NCBI RefSeq assembly: GCF_000003815.2
Contig: NW_023365701.1
Coordinates: 83,782 to 147,781 of the forward strand
Direction of reading: 5' to 3'
Length of the DNA: 64,000 nt
From: Branchiostoma floridae
Lineage: Eukaryota; Chordata; Leptocardii; Amphioxiformes; Branchiostomatidae
Shown: piece after piece, positions 1-12,029 of the stretch
Layout of the letters: every line of letters starts with the position of its first letter
How positions within the stretch are numbered: position 1 is the first letter of the stretch
Translations under genes and position numbers: made by a program
The notes under the pieces: generated by a model
What the model was told of the DNA's origin: nothing
The model's database searches: none
What the model saw: the letters and a program-made list of their open reading frames with translations, nothing else

Positions 1-528
1 ACAAGAACAGAACTTGAAAAGAACAGAACTTGTCAGTTAGTCATCAGCATCTCATAATGTTTTCACTACTTTTAGGTTGCTTGGCTTCATTGATACCAAT
101 TATACATAAAAGGCCAAAGAAGAACAGGGTTTGTCAATAAAATGGTTCTTCTGAAGTGGGGCTTTTTGTCTTCCTGGATGCTTCAACAAAGAAGTCAAAC
201 CCAACCTTTCATATAGCAAACACTAGTAACTATTCAAGTCTGTTTTTACAATTATATCAACAATCACTGTTTATATGTTACAGTATATGTCCCTTTCTGT
301 CTACCATTTAAACTTTAAGGGGCTGGTCGTTCTAAAGTGTTGTTTCCGGTCGTCAAGGGGTAGGTTTTAAAAAATTTCCTAGGCACTCCCCGGCTAAAAA
401 AAATTTTCCTTGGCCCTCCCCTGGGCTCAAAATTTTTTTCCTAGGCCCTCCCCTGGACTCAAAAATCAAAAGTGTATTAACTTTTGTAAGAATAAAAGTT
501 CCCAACATAGGAAGTCTTTTGTATTTAC

Positions 529-3500
529 CTCCTTCCGGATGAAAGGAGGCCCGCCTTCTAAGAAAGGGTAACGAGCTCTCTCTCTCATTCGCTCCCGGCG
601 GGCCTCCTCTCTCCGAGCATCTCTTTCTAGCACGGCTTGATGTTGTTGTATTAGCCTCTCATGCGCTTCTCTCTGTCTCTCTTCTTCTTCTCTCTGTCGC
701 CGTTCTTCTTCTGCTTCAACCTGAAGCACAGAAACAGATTATCTTAGACTTAGCATCTATTTATCATTAAAAGAACAGGATTAACACTTGACAATCATGA
801 AGCCTTTTGCACCCTCTCGGGCACAATAATTACATCCCTTGCATACCTGGGATCTAAAAGAGTATGAATGTAGACTGAAGGTGTCAGAGGGGGAGTTACT
901 CCCACAGTAAGTCCACCCCATTTTGCCATGTCTGAGAGCTGTTTGTGTAAGTTTGGTGGACTTTTATCCAGGGTAAGGCCTTTACACCAATTTAGGCAGT
1001 AAGTCCATCTTCATCAGTCCTCTCTGAGTAAATTAGTCCATTTTCAGATCACTGGACTAACTGTGGGTGAAAAGAGGACTATGGTATGGTCCATGGTAAG
1101 TCGACGTTTATTAGTCCAACGTTCGCAAGGGATATAGCGGGGGCTGTAGCTCTATCACTTTCCTCAAGATTCAGGGCTGAGGTTGGCCCTAGCCTGGGTC
1201 CATCTAGATGTAGTTGAAATGCTCCACCTATGTTTGCTTCTGCTATCCGTCTAGAGACCTGCACGTTCAAACCTTTTGGTGCTAACGTCAGTTAATGAGC
1301 GAATCCAGGAATAGGTTCTAGAGCGCTCGTTCGATGACAACAGGCCCTCCAGCAGGCGGACGGAGGGCTTGTTTGGTGTTGGAACGCCTGTTCGAACAAG
1401 CACTTGAACCCATTCCATAATTCACTCATGTGAAGGGACCAATCAGTGCCTAAAGTACCTAAAATGTCTATGGGACATAGCTCTAAGTCTGTTGCAGTTA
1501 TCTATGAGTAAGTTAAACCTGATTTTGTACAATCTTTATGTTTATGCTACTTTAGTAATTTGTATGATTATGTTATTGAAGTTAATTTGGTTTTGTTGTA
1601 CTTAATGTATGGCTTATGTTCGGGGCTCTCTCAGGGCTTTGAAAAACGACGGCTGAGGCGATGTGCTCTAATCCTGGTTAAATAAAGAATAAGCAAACAA
1701 ACAAGTTTACAGATTTGTGTTGCAGTTAGATTTGAGCACTGGCCAGGGCACGAACGAAGAACTAAAAAAAGAGACACTTACGTGATTCTTCCACTGCCGC
1801 TCTAGATTTTCCAGCGCATCTATAAAAGCATCCATGTCTTCGTCGAGGTGTTCCTGCGGACGCTGGTTCTTGGCTACAAAATTTGTAAAATAATTCTGTA
1901 AGAAATGGAGAAAGTCTTGTTAGCCTTTAAGCAAAAAATGCATGAATTGTAAACAAATTGACTGAAATAAGGATGCCCTATCCTAGTGCTAATGGAGCAT
2001 CACTATCAAGAGTCCTGGGTCAAATCTAGGCACCAGGCTCAGGACTGGTTCTAGCTTTGCTATGTAAAAGGATGCCTAACTCGAACCATAGATTGATAGA
2101 ATGATGCAATTATGGTCTTTCAATGAACCAAGCCTCATGTAAGAGGGTCTGCATGCTCTTTTCCTTAAGGGTAGGCAGCACATTTTATTTCCTGTAATTC
2201 GTAGGGAAAACCATCTTATCTACGTAATTCGTAGCGAGGCGACCAAATTTAACGTAATTGCCTTCCTTGATTTAGCGTAATACGTAGGAGGTTCTTCTGA
2301 ATTCAGCGTAAATCGTTGTTGGGACCCCCCATGCAGACCCTCTAGTAAGGATCACGGCAAGGCCATCTCCATATAGGACTGACAGTGTCTTGAGGAACTG
2401 AGGAGGTTAACTCCTGGGAGGAAATATCAAATCCCTTAAGAAAGCAAGATTTCATCTAGCTGAACTTACCCGCATAGATAAAACCACTTCCGCCAACAAT
2501 GGGTCCCGACCGCGTAAGTAGTCAGCTGCAGGCAAACAACATGATATAACAAATTACTATTAGCTTTGCAGTCCATATGGTTAATATGTAATTGTACACC
2601 TGGTCCAGTGAACTAAACAGACATACAAATGTAACAAGTTGCCCAAAAAAATATTCCACACTGTATAAGGGCTATCTCAACCTAGGATGTAGTTGAATCT
2701 ATCTTGCGAACAGAACGCATCGATGTAACCGTCATTCAGCGTAACGTACCGGCTTTGCAGGCGCGCGGCGCAGCAGCAGTTGATTTTACTATACTGAATA
2801 ACAAGTCACGCCAAACCTTTCATAATCTGCCTGAAAATGTTGGTTAAAGCTTTGAATCTAGATAAGTTGTTCCTACTGCACTCGAGGACAAGTTCTACTC
2901 TGGGACAGTTCTAGGAATTTGTCATTTTAATTGTTATTGGGTGGGCTGACTATTCTCTGTTTGAAGCCAGGGGCTTACAATAGGCGCTGATCGCAAAGGT
3001 CTGGAGTGAGCTGCCATTCGACGCCACTCAGGTGACCTCAATACGACTGTCGCAAGTTTCTGGAGTAAGCTGCCATTCGACGCCACTCAGGTGACCTCAA
3101 AACGACAATTTCAAATATTAATATCATATATACATGAGGTGATACTTACAATCTAGATGGTCGGGACCCATCTTGTCATATAACAGCTTCCTTGCTTTCC
3201 CCTGTCTGTTGTTATCGTCAAACGCCAAAAGGCCCATCCTCAAACACGCGTCCAACCCCAGAATGGGAACTTGGGGGCCGCTGGTCTTGATGCAGAACTC
3301 CAGGTGAAAGGTCAAGGGCCCACGAACGATCGACGCCCGCCCTGTCCGCGCCGTCAAGACCATCTCCCCGGACGCCAGGTCGATGGCCTGCATGTGTTCG
3401 TTGGTCGCATTCCTCCCAAACTTCTGCAAGGTGTTAAAGAAGGATAATGAATGAGTTGGATTATACCATCTTAAAACCCATACAGGAGAAAAAAACTACA

Positions 3501-6424
3501 TTTGTGATGAGTGTGGGTACTGGATGGCTCACAAGTCCACCTTAGCCCAACATATGAGAACCCACACGGGGAAAAACCCTACAGGTGTGACCAGTGTGAC
3601 TATTCTGCAGCAACGAAATCATCCCTTAATAGGCATCTGAGCAAACACACAGGTGAGAAACCCTAGTGAACACTCGTTCCCAAAACTCCTGCAAGTAGGG
3701 AATGAAGGAAGAAATGAGTGTCATGAATGAGTCAGGTCAGCACGTACGGGATGGAAGGCAGATTCTCACCAAACGTACGTAAGTTGCAAAAATAAACTAG
3801 TGAAAGGCATTTTTCTGTTGTTAGTAAACATCATGTTACTAGAACCGGCCAGGGAGAATGGAATCTCACTTTGGGACAGTTTGAATGTCCCCTTTGGGGA
3901 CACTTTTCTAGTCTCTACCAGACTCCGGATTGCTGGAAAAATCGTAGAAATGGAACAAATACAGGAGTAAGCCGGCCAGAGGAATATAACCGGCCAAGGA
4001 ACAGCACGCGATCCGCGGATATCCGGAGTCTGGTAGAGACTACACTTTTCGGACAATAGTAGAAAAAGTTTCTTTCCAGGCCTGAACCTAGAGACAGCTC
4101 AGCTACGAACAGTTGTGTTTCCTGTTTCCATAATAAAAAAAAACTGCTGACCCTAGCCTTTTTTTGGGTGGGTAGTGGAGTCGCGTTGTTTCCAGGTAGG
4201 ATTTTATCCAGCCTGCTTCTAATTCAAGTAAAATACTGCTTGTTCCATCGAATGAAGGATACATGTAATGTTAGCCACTGATTTGCAACATGGTGCACAA
4301 CATTTAAGTTTGACATTGAAAATCAAATCTTAAACATGCTTACCCTGAAGCCCTCCATACTGATGATGTTCTTCGGTGACCCGGTGTCCAGCACGAAGGT
4401 CAGCCGCTCAAACGGGCGACGATACATGGCGATCAGAACGTCCGCACACAGATGACCCTGATGTTCATTCTCCCCTCTGTAAACCCTGCTGACTGTAGAA
4501 AGGAAGAGACAGAAACATGGTGATCAGAACGTCCGCACACAGATGACCCTGATGTTCCTCCCTCTGTAAACCCTGCTGACTGTAGAAAGGAAGAGACAGA
4601 AACATGGTGATCAGAACGTCCGCACACAGATGACCCTGATGTTCATTCCTCCCTCTGTAAACCCTGCTGACTGGAAAGGAACAGCCAGATAAGGAGGCTT
4701 TTAGCTAGGATTTCATCATAGGGTGTCCAAATTTCTTGCCGTTCGGTGAGCGCTGCAGGCACAAGTATTGTAGGGGGTCTGGGGACATCCTCACTCAGAA
4801 AATTTTGAAATTTATAACTCTCTGAAACACCATTTCCTACATTTTGAGGTGCAAATTTGGGGGTATGAAGCAAATTTACTGTCAGACAGGCCACATGTGA
4901 CCTGTAGCATCCCTGCTCAATCAGAATTTCATGCATGTCAAAGGATCTTCTCCCAGTGTAAGGGCGTACAATTTGAGTTATTTTTTTAACAGGGCGTACA
5001 ATGTACGCCTGTATGCCCACCTGGCTAAAAGCCTGCTCACAAATGTAGGTCCCGATTGGTGGGAAAAGGTGTAACAGTGATGTTCAAGCCAAACCGACCA
5101 TGATAAATGGTGCCAAAATGTCTGCTTCTAGTCGCCTCTTACATATATATTGGTTCCCATGCCGACTCTGTGAGTAACACTGCAGGTTAGAAGATGTGCC
5201 ACACAGGGATAACGAACTCGAAGATTCGAAGACAAATCTTTACTAGAAAGGTAATATTTGCAAGCAAATACAGAATATTACCTAATCACATGTTGTTGTC
5301 TAACACTGGCAACTGTTTTGTTCATTCTTATTTGAACACATTTCTAAATGTAGTGACCCGAGCCCCTCTAGATCTGACATTTGCTACATTATGTAACCGA
5401 ACACCACATGGTGCCTGCTACTTTACCGGTTACCATGGTGACAGCCGTCTGGTCCAGGTCGTTGACCTTATTTGCGCGGAAAAGAAGAAGAAACAAAGCA
5501 AAAACAGACATGTTCCCTTCTGTGAAGGTAACATAAAAAGAAAAAGGGTGTACAGTGTGGATTCAAGCACCACCAAACCGACCATGCCAAATGGCTCTGA
5601 GCCTTTTGGCATAGGCATTTGTATTGCTGGGTTTGTGATCTGGCAGCCCGGATTGGGCGCAGGTTCGAATCCTGGATATTGCCTAAAATCTGTTTCTACT
5701 CGCCTCTTACAAAGGGGCAATGCCGTGCAGTTCATGGACTGTTTTTTTTTTTTTCCTTTGGACTTGACAACTTGCAGCTTTTTGGGGCCCGGTGGGGTAT
5801 CGGGTTAAATCCAAGTTGGACTTGACCCAGCAACAAACACATGCCACAAAAAAATTTTTTTTTTCTTATTTTTCTTGTTTTCTTGTTTTTTCTTATGGAG
5901 AGAAAAAGTTTCTTCTATAAAGAAAGGTCGAGAATAATCAAGAAACCCCCAGTAAAACCTTTGCCTGCTACTTCCTACATGAAGATTTTCATTCTTGTTT
6001 TTCTTAACTGAAGAAAATATTTCTGATATAATGATCACTGATAAGAATGTTCAAGAAATTAAAGTAAAACTTTCTTTTCCAGTCTTAACACAAGATTTGC
6101 TTCTTGTTTGTTCAAATGGAAAATATTGCAGAATCTATCCTAAAGATTATTATTCTTGCCATGCCGTGACCTGGAAGGAAAGATGATCGGAATCTGTACG
6201 GTACCTGTGGGGAATACCATACCTCTGAGAAAGATGTCCAAGGGACATTGAAGCGTAAGCAAAATAATTACATACTGGTTGTGCAGAAGAATTTCATTAC
6301 TTCTAATATATTATTCTACCAAACGTATGAAATTATTTTAAAAAAAAAGATACCCACCAGTAGCTTCCCTCTGGCGCATGTTGAAAGGCTGTCGCACCAT
6401 GGGGCCTTCTGGTGGATCTTCCAT
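529..6424 (-). CDS. Retropepsin-like and coiled-coil protein, multi-exon, 3' end outside window
   Basis: I do not recognise an orthologue. Coding exons, in transcription order: 6358-6424 (start MEDPPEGPM), 6205-6224 (20-nt microexon), 4344 to about 4487, 3150-3423, 2470-2525, 1782-1895 and 529-720. The last ends at a GT donor, so the gene continues to the left. Phases agree across the last five exons. The 5' edge of the 4344 exon is unresolved because the first plausible acceptor (CAG before TCAGCAGG) does not match the phase-0 end of the microexon, so another exon may be missed. Two exons carry an aspartic-protease-like signature (see separate entry). The 529-720 exon is almost all Glu, Arg and Gln ([20 protein letters not shown]) and should form a long charged helix. 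With several introns this looks like a host gene with a retropepsin-type fold, not an intact retroelement. Confidence 0.7.
1590..1700 (+). mobile_element. LINE-like 3' tail fragment
   Basis: The stretch ends CCTGGTTAAATAAAGAATAAG followed by CAAACAAACAA, a poly(A)-signal and short-repeat tail typical of a truncated non-LTR retrotransposon 3' end. No coding remnant is visible. It lies in an intron of the retropepsin-like gene. Confidence 0.4.
2700..2790. repeat. Dispersed repeat with CGCGGCGCAGCAGCAG core
   Basis: The segment with GCGTAACGTACCGGCTTTGC followed by a GC-rich CAGCAGCAG core recurs at 45418-45480, and inverted at 62880-62975 (TGTGTTACGCCGAAGG). The copies share the core but have diverged. 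Likely a short non-autonomous element; its ends are not resolved. Confidence 0.5.
3474..3665 (+). pseudogene. C2H2 zinc-finger fragment, frameshifted, in an intron
   Basis: Reading the plus strand gives the linker THTGEK, finger [19 protein letters not shown] and then MRTHTG. One base is lost in the next linker (ACGGGGAAAAACCC where the intact gene at 14756 has ACAGGAGAAAAACCC). The reading frame shifts, then resumes as [19 protein letters not shown] and ends in a stop after GEKP. About two and a half fingers remain, antisense to the host gene. The close match in DNA wording to the gene at 14756-15692 suggests a recent fragment copied from that family. Confidence 0.85.
3909..4042. mobile_element. 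hAT-type MITE with 8-bp target duplication
   Basis: Inverted ends TAGTCTCTACCAGACTCCGG and its complement enclose 134 bp. The flanks CACTTTTC (3901-3908 and 4043-4050) are identical 8-bp direct repeats, as for hAT transposons. It has no coding capacity. A second copy with the same ends is at 18309-18482. Confidence 0.85.
4431..4680. repeat. Three tandem copies of an exon-acceptor junction, about 90 bp each
   Basis: The segment starting GATCAGAACGTCCGCACACA occurs at 4431, 4522 and 4609. Each copy runs through the 5' part of the retropepsin-like exon into its upstream intron (CTGCTGACTGTAGAAAGG in the first two). The copies differ by a few bases and a short indel. Only the copy joined to the rest of the exon (4344-4487) can encode the protease motif; the other two lie upstream in the transcript. 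Confidence 0.85.
5040..5790. repeat. SINE-like repeats near 5' end of the retropepsin-like gene
   Basis: Position 5663 carries a good Pol III B-box (GGTTCGAATCC), and the element ends in a T-rich run at 5740. A related block near 5090-5150 shares CCAAACCGACCATG and CGCCTCTTAC. I do not see a convincing A-box at the right distance, so the tRNA origin is uncertain. Confidence 0.4.
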
Positions 6425-7259
6425 CTTTGATTCTGTAAAACATTGTCAACATTGTTCAGTAATATGACAATACATCATCATCATCTTCAGTCCCTTAGGC
6501 CACACCAATTTAATTTCTTGGTTCACGGATTTTTTCATAAAAAATATGGAGCGATAGGGCGAAAAAAAAAATAAAAATAAAAATTGTAAAATGGTTGGGG
6601 TAAAGATAAGGGCTAATCCAAAACATAAGGAATAAAATGTTTTCAGCTTGAAAAAAGTACAAAAACACTAATTACTGTACAGTAACAGCACCTATTCGTT
6701 GAAAATTACAAAAGTAGTGTCAGTTTTTATGTTTGTCCCATTCTTCATGAATGAAAAATATAACTGCAATAATAATATCAACATTCTAAGGCGCTTATAA
6801 TATAAAGACCAATTTGCTACACCAGAAAGTTGGTGAATGGTTTCATTAATGGTGAAAATTTGCTGAGTGACAATTTTTATTTTCATTTTGATTTTCAAAA
6901 AAATTATTTAAGGAAGGGTTCCAACATGGTTATCCTTACAAAAGGGTCTGCATGCCCTTTTCCATTTAGTGTAGTGAGCTATTTCAACTCACAGTTAATC
7001 GTTGCTGGCCCGCTATAGCTAATGCAACTTTAAGCGTTATCGCTATATTGTTCGCGTTATTGGTCCACGATTTTTTCCTGGGAGTATTACCACTGTGGTT
7101 ATGGGCTACAGACTACAGTGAGTGAGTGAGAGTGAGTGAACCCCCTACATTGTGAACACCTTTAGAAGCGAAGGTGCTCGAATGTCTGCTCAAGACGCTT
7201 TCTGTCTTAATTGATAATTTAGTACATGTGCCTCTTTTTTTTTTAGTGTCTGGTAAATA

Positions 7260-7466
7260 CTGTAAATGCATTGAAGTTTGCGGGGATTTACTTCTGCAGT
7301 AGCGGAACATGGAGTGTTCGCAGTGGGTTTAAGTTCGCAGTAACGCTGCATAGACATTTCGCATACTTTCTTATATAAAATGGGAAAATATTCCCTGTGG
7401 TTTTAAGTTCACGATGACCACTTTACCGCGAACATAAAGCTACTGCAAACATTTCTACATTTTCAG
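7260..7466. mobile_element. CTGTAAAT MITE, Tc1/mariner-type, copy a
   Basis: Starts CTGTAAATGC and ends with the degenerate complement CATTTTCAG, flanked by TA on both sides. The interior shares the GCGGGGATTTA and CCGCGAACATAAA blocks with the copies at 19040, 25789, 26797 and 40400. Non-coding. Confidence 0.75.
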
Positions 7467-8139
7467 TAGTTAAAAAAAGTTCTAGGGATGTGGTCCTAAC
7501 TTTTTTACTTGATGAGTTCAACAGTTTTCAATGCATGACTAAATCCATGGAATTACATCGAAAGAATCCTTCACAGTAAGTTTGGGACCTATCACAAATA
7601 CTAAGAGTAAGACTAAGAGTGTTTCTATCCGGCAATTTTTCTACTGTACGCCCTCCCAATGTCCAACCCAATGATTTTCTAGCCACAATTCGGAATCCGA
7701 GACGCAACAAATCTAACCGGAGTGCCCTAAAGTCTAGTCTTAATGATGATATACTTATCTTAGCATTGCTGGGGCCAAAACCTGTCCGAAAACCACCCAA
7801 CAAACTCCCAAACGCTACATCCTGAAGTTCGCGAGACATTCAGGTCAAGGGTTAAAGTTGACGGCCGCTGACCTTTACCCACAATGCATCAAGACTGCAC
7901 ATGCGCACTTGTAGGTATGAAATGTCCGCGCTCTTCAAAACGCCACGTTTTACTGTCGTGTAGAGCCGTTACGTGGTAAGTCACTGCGGTAAAATGTAGC
8001 GACTTAAAAATTGTTTTCTCACGAACGTTTACTCAAAGAAGCAATTGAGGTCCAGATCTTTTTTTTATTATTATCATATAGCCAGATGGAGTTGGCCAAT
8101 CAGAGGCCCCCATTTCCCATGGGTTATCAGGCCGTAACC

Positions 8140-8226
8140 TCAAAAGTGGTCAGTTATTACAAATACAAGGAGCTTTTATCAGGTGATAAAAGCTCCTTGG
8201 TTATTAGAATAACCGACCACTTTTTG
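8140..8226. repeat. Fold-back of about 40-base arms
   Basis: AAAAGTGGTCAGTTATTA..CAAGGAGCTTTTATCA is followed at once by a near-perfect complement (TGATAAAAGCTCCTTG..AATAACCGACCACTTTT). A small internal bulge and almost no loop are seen. It may be the core of a MITE; a transcript would fold into a long hairpin. Confidence 0.7.
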
Positions 8227-8511
8227 GACCGCACCATTATACAGGGGACAGTCATGAAATTTTTTTGTACTGTTGTTTGTGTGTAAACCATGCATAACTG
8301 TCAAAAATATTATGATTGATTGGTTATGTTAATTGGGGCTCCACATGGGGAATATATCGATACTTGAAAAGGAATTATGCTGATTTTACACATTTTCATT
8401 ATTGCTTTCTAACGTGATGAAGCCGGTACCTTCCTAAACCACTTTGTATATACGTACTTTGTCGTGCCCATGTGAAAAGGCTCTGCATGGGGGATGAAAA
8501 GGCTCTATATG

Positions 8512-8604
8512 GTGAGATAATCCCTGGTCAGGTGCTACGCTCACTCGGTGGTTTATTCGGTGGTTATCGCGCCTGACCAGGGATTATCTCACCATATACA
8601 CCTC
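8512..8604. repeat. Inverted repeat GTGAGATAATCCCTGGTCAG
   Basis: Arms of about 22 bases (GTGAGATAATCCCTGGTCAGG and its complement CCTGACCAGGGATTATCTCAC) enclose about 40 bases containing CACTCGGTGGTTTATTCGG. Likely a short MITE or one end of a larger element that includes the fold-back at 8140. Confidence 0.65.
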
Positions 8605-10565
8605 AGGGCGGGGCATTAACCCTTTATTATTCAATAGCGGGACTTATTACCATGCGGCATAATCAAATAGTTACATGTAACGTTATCTCTTCCATGCTTT
8701 CTATACCAATGCATGTTCGCCACTTTTTCAACGGTCATTGCCTTGCGAGGACATCATTTGGAAGAAGATGAGTTTCTCATTGTTGTTTTGACTTGTTCCT
8801 ACTTGACAGTATATGTTTGTTACATTTATTTATTTATTTATTTCATCTTGATACAGATGGGTAGCCCCTACAACAGTGCATAGTTGATCAATCGTCATCA
8901 TACTATTAACGATTGTTGGCGATTGGAACCGACTAACTAGCCGATCGACCCATTTTTCAATATCGCCGCCGTATCACTGATCGGTCGGTAGAGTATCATT
9001 TCATAGTTTTGGGGGCTGACAAGAGGCAAATCCGCAATTAAAGCAATGGTTCAAATACAAATATGCGACAGTATCTTGATAAATTGTTTGTTTGTGCCTT
9101 TATTTAAACTCGAAAGTGCTCCGATCGGCCATTTTCGATTTTCGTGGAGGTCGAGCAAACAGTAAAAAAAAGCCATCAATTCGTGTCCATAAGTCTATTC
9201 CTAACCCTTTATATAAAAACGGAGCCCGAAAAATCACGTGGCGAACAGCTGGGCGTGCTAATAAACTCATGTGACGGAATGTGCTCATATACATAAAAAG
9301 GTGACGGCCATTTTGTAAGGTGACACCCGTTTACGACACGGAATTCGACACTGGCTGCTGAAGACGATCGAAATATCAAAATCCCCGTAATAGAACATAG
9401 TATTATCGACAGAACATGAACAAGATAAGGATTCAACAACGAATAACCAATGTTAAAGCTGTTGTGTTACATCGAGTAGCTGTTAAACCGGCTAACAACG
9501 GATAGATGCGACACGCGCCATGTTTGATCGAATATCAACTGAAGGTGATTTTTACCCAAATCTTTGGACACAGCGTGGCCAAAATTAACATTCAACAACT
9601 TTAACGCTTAGCTGGTTTGTTACACTGGCGAAGAGTGGTTATAGCGACTCATAATACGGATAAAGATACTAAGAAATGCTCCGTTTCTGATTGAATTCGT
9701 TTGTCTTGAATCTGTGGCTATGTGCCCAGGTGTAGAATGAAGTCTAGTTAGAAAGAACTGCTTCTCACGGTTCGACAGGGCGTCGTATCGCGCTAAAAAT
9801 GACTGGTGGTTTGAAATTTGACGAACATGCAACACAGGTTACAGAGTCGGTGTTCATTTCTTCCCAAATGTGACCATGCACGGGTAGACTATTGTCAACT
9901 TGTAGACAAACCGCTTATGTAACGACTTCCTTCTAAAATTCCGGCACAAATGGGCAAACTATTGTTCTAGATCTGTATCGTCTTCACCAGGTAAATTTTA
10001 GCTACACCCGGTCGATCGGCAGATTACCTATGAGGCGTTACAGCGGGTCTAGAACAAAACTGGCTAGTGAATAACAAGTTACTTTCAAGCGCTATATCTG
10101 TCTCGTCAAGTAAGACATACATGTACATATGGAAAACTTTAAATTATTATGCCGGATTTTACATATATAACTTCGGGCAAGATTGCCTGCAACAGAACGT
10201 CGTCAATGATTTTTTCAACAGACAAATAATAAAACAAACCTCCTCTGTCGAATATCGGCACAACTGGCAAAGTTTGAAAGGGAGCATGCGCGAGGTTCGT
10301 TAACGCTTTGCTTCATGGGAAATTGCTCATGAGGTTATCTTTATTCCAGATTCTACAGTAAAAACTATTAAAAGGCAAATGCACTACAAAAGCACCTAAT
10401 CTAAAACATATGTGGATATTCCAAGGGCTTTATTTTTGCCATAATCTTAATAAAGCTAGTACGCTAAAATGCTAGGCAGGGCTTACAAGTAATTAGATGT
10501 CCAATCAAAGGTCGCCTTTCTTCATTTCATTAGGGAACAGTGCCTTAATGTTCTAACGAGGGACA

Positions 10566-10719
10566 TTTGCATATAAATATTTAGTTCACTTTCGCAGCAC
10601 CTAAAGACCAAAACGACGCCATTTTTCACACGTACAGTTCACTCATGATCAAGGCTTTTCGCAGTTCACCCAAAGAGGCGATATCATCATAATCCGGCCT
10701 ACTAGTACTACAACACCAG
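10566..10719 (+). promoter_or_regulatory. Possible promoter and non-coding first exon of the zinc-finger gene
   Basis: ATTTGCATATAAATA (from about 10568) combines an octamer (ATTTGCAT) with a TATA-like box. About 145 bases on, CACCAG followed by GTAACTT makes a good splice donor at 10719/10720. The enclosed ATG opens only a 15-codon frame. The next matching acceptor I recognise is at 14755, before the zinc-finger exon. This is a context guess; no transcript evidence is available. Confidence 0.25.
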
Positions 10720-11834
10720 GTAACTTACGTTACATTACGCCCTAGGGCGGGTTCCTATAGCGTTGTTGAGCGTAGTTTGTTCGTTTATTGTGTAGAAATG
10801 TGTTTTATCTGGAGGCCTTCGTGGAGTGATTTTTATTTGGTACTCAGTAACCCTAAGTCATATTTTGGCCCTTCAGCCTAATTAACTGCTGCCCTTACTT
10901 TCATGCGTTGTACAATGATTACTTGATGTTTTTGTCTGGAATTGCTGACATGTTTTGAACCTAAATATTGATTAGATGCAATCTGACTATATTCATTTCA
11001 CATATACCTTATGCATATCTCAATATTAATATAATAAGCACTTGACAATGTTGCTACCTTCAAACACCTTGCGCATCGCGCAGAAATATTTTTTCGGTAC
11101 AAATTTGGTATGTACGCATTCAGCTAAGACCAATCTACAACATCCTGTTGAGACTATATCTATAACTGTAACTAGAAGAAAGATATTTTATGATATTTAC
11201 AAAATTTTGACAAAAGCAGACCCTTGGAAATATTCTTCCGTGGCCAGCCAGAAAAAGTACTGTGATGTAGGCTAAAACAGATTATAACGAACATTTATAA
11301 AGATCGCTATTCTGTAATGGTTATATAGACCCACTTTGGAAGTTTATTATCTATTATTGTTTTCTTAAGCATAACGTTATATCTTATACATACAACTCTT
11401 TCATATTGCGAACAGGGCATTGCAAGTTTGACAATGGCCTTTTATTTCGCTTCTTTTTGTGACAATTTTTCTCTTCCCTTCGGAAACATACGGCAATTTT
11501 TTTTGAAAATGTGGCCTTTCTAGTTCAATTTGTTTCAATACACATCCTAGCTTGGATATCCAGACAGCCCTGTGTGGTGACCATTCACACTACACGGGGT
11601 GCCAGGTACCTTCTCACCTGGCCCAGCAGCACCCCACCTGAAAAGTTTTCACACTAGGTGGAGAGAGGGCAATTAGTGAACAATAGGGAAAATCTGTGAA
11701 AATTGGGGTCAAAATTGGTTGCTATGCGTTGCTAGGGGAGCCAACACCCACTTTGCTGGGGGTCCCTCAACATGACTTAACCGCTGAGAGTAGCTTTGGC
11801 CAATTTTCTGAGTTAGTCGTGCAAATCTATCGCT

Positions 11835-11965
11835 TACAAGTCATAGGTCATTTACTAGACTCTTAGACATCTTCCAAAATCCAGCAACGGGCAGGAAACG
11901 ATTTTGGAAACGGGCAGACGTTTCAGGTAGCATGGACTATCCTTGGTCAGTGACACTGTTAAGAT
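11835..11965 (-). mobile_element. Penelope-like repeat fragment with degraded hammerhead core
   Basis: On the minus strand, CAGTGTCACTGACCA is followed by a potential stem and then CCTGAAACGTCTG. It belongs to the family at 24670-24840 and 31730-31860. The first core box reads CTGACCA instead of CTGANGA, so self-cleavage would be lost. Confidence 0.5.
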
Positions 11966-12029
11966 CTTTATGAATTGATTTGTAAGGCCACTCCAATTTA
12001 GTATCTTGGTTCGCGGATACTTGTATCTT

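Larger units (their letters stand above)
3150..4487 (-). other. Retropepsin-like domain split over two exons
   Basis: The exon beginning at 4344 encodes [13 protein letters not shown], with an Asp-Thr-Gly triad after hydrophobic residues and Ser next, as in retropepsin active sites. The next exon (3150-3423) encodes [19 protein letters not shown], matching the second conserved element of the fold (hydrophobic-Leu-Gly plus Asp). The join is phase 0 (AGG then AAG). Retropepsins work as dimers, each chain giving one Asp. Cellular relatives include DDI1/2, NRIP2/3 and ASPRV1; I cannot place this protein closer to any of them. Whether it is catalytically active is unknown. Confidence 0.6.
6433..10565. 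other. Intergenic region with repeats, no gene recognised
   Basis: No reading frame here shows a recognisable domain. One 103-codon frame on the minus strand (7528-7839) starts near CpG-containing sequence, but it is low in complexity (Leu, Arg, Ser) and has no known motif. The region holds a MITE at 7260-7466, two fold-back structures at 8140-8226 and 8512-8604, and AT-rich sequence. 8640-10565 shows nothing I can name. Confidence 0.5.

Noticed and set aside
5194-5808. 204-codon plus-strand frame
   Set aside because: It crosses SINE-like repeat sequence and a poly-T run (Phe run); no domain is recognised.
7528-7839. 103-codon minus-strand frame beginning MSRELQD
   Set aside because: No motif, no splice partner in phase and low-complexity composition; kept only as a note in the intergenic entry.
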